Source: Lachnospiraceae bacterium
GTDB lineage: Bacteria > Bacillota > Clostridia > Lachnospirales > Lachnospiraceae
Reading direction: 5' to 3'
NCBI GenBank assembly: GCA_024699395.1
Contig: JAILPU010000063.1
Coordinates: forward strand, 1-5,249
DNA length: 5,249 nucleotides
Shown here piece after piece: positions 4,963-5,249 of this stretch. Below the pieces are notes generated by a model. It was not told where the DNA came from, did no database searches, and saw only the letters and a program-made list of their open reading frames with translations. The position numbers and the translations under genes were made by a program. Position 1 is the first letter of the stretch; every line of letters starts with the position of its first letter.

Positions 4963-5249
4963 TTATTTATTTTCCTGAATGGGCTCATTCAATCTGAATA
5001 CCACCAGTGCGATTCCCGCGAATCCGAAAAGATACCAGAACCATTTAAACAAACCACCGTTTTCACCGGTTTTGGGGGATCTCTTTCCTGTGCCGGTGGA
5101 TGTGCTTGAAGCATCCGATGAAAGCGTCGACTCGGTCATAAGTCTTCCGGTGCTGTCGATAGCGTTGCCGCAACCATCACACTTTCCGTCGTTGTTGTTA
5201 TCCTTATGAATTCCGTTGGCCTTAACCACCACCGATGATTTATCGGTTA
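4963..5249 (-). CDS. C-terminal end of a sortase-anchored surface protein, 5' part outside the window
   Basis: The frame is open to the right edge, leaving 94 visible residues and a TAA at 4963-4965. The GTG at 5230-5232 is an internal valine, not a credible start: the frame continues upstream as TDKSS and no ribosome site precedes it. Visible parts in order: HKDNNNDGKCDGCG (5167-5208), a motif with a D-x-N-x-D-G calcium-loop-like spacing and a CxxC pair; a Ser/Thr-rich linker (TESTLSSDASSTSTGTG) of wall-spanning type; SPKTGENGG (SPKTG at 5065-5079), which fits the PKTG class of LPxTG-like sorting signals; a hydrophobic segment (LFKWFWYLFGFAGIALVVF); and a short tail RLNEPIQENK. Sortase would cut between T and G and link the protein to peptidoglycan. 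The tail is less basic than usual. The ectodomain and its function are not visible. Confidence 0.85.
   Translation of the reverse strand, partial: TDKSSVVVKANGIHKDNNNDGKCDGCGNAIDSTGRLMTESTLSSDASSTSTGTGKRSPKTGENGGLFKWFWYLFGFAGIALVVFRLNEPIQENK

Noticed and set aside
4979..5209. 76-codon plus-strand frame
   Set aside because: Antisense to the sorting-signal region of the surface protein and without supporting signals.
5230..5232. GTG as the start of a short 89-residue protein
   Set aside because: The frame continues upstream to the window edge, there is no signal peptide, and a sorting signal needs a long exported protein before it.
1..5249. A hidden mobile element, CRISPR array, toxin-antitoxin or defence module
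   Set aside because: No transposase, terminal repeats, spaced direct repeats, tRNA or att-like sites were found, and the genes and gaps account for the whole window.

Overview
All genes in this window lie on the minus strand. It reads as ordinary chromosome of an anaerobic, low-to-moderate-GC Gram-positive bacterium, most likely a gut or rumen Clostridia of the Lachnospiraceae type. That placement is inferred from the glycyl-radical (oxygen-sensitive) ribonucleotide reductase, strong AGGAGG-type ribosome binding sites, two lipoprotein signal peptides, an MscL with a zinc-ribbon tail, and a sortase-type C terminus with an NNDGxCDxCG motif. The genus cannot be fixed from the sequence alone.

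Layout in the direction of transcription (right to left): (1) 5249-4963, the last 94 codons of a cell-surface protein with an SPKTG sorting signal, closed by a 10-bp-stem hairpin; (2) 4818-3850, a lipoprotein with a GH25 lysozyme domain; (3) 3742-3308, mscL, with its own promoter; (4) 3293-2241, a TPR-repeat lipoprotein 14 bp after mscL and very likely in the same operon; (5) 2030-1, the first 676 codons of nrdD, the anaerobic (class III) ribonucleotide reductase, cut by the left window edge before its stop.

The first four genes all have a cell-envelope theme: a wall-anchored protein, a membrane-tethered peptidoglycan hydrolase, an osmotic safety valve and a scaffold lipoprotein. They need not form one pathway. 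nrdD is a separate unit for anaerobic dNTP synthesis. Its 210-bp upstream region is the richest regulatory stretch: a strong sigma-A promoter with 17-bp spacing, two near-perfect NrdR boxes on either side of it, an inverted repeat over the -10, and a leader of about 114 nt with two mutually exclusive hairpins and a possible 16-codon reading frame ending two bases before nrdD.

I see no mobile element, CRISPR array, tRNA, rRNA or defence system. No gap between genes exceeds 300 bases. The most interesting point is the unusual spacing and geometry of the two NrdR boxes. No convincing new multi-gene system is visible.
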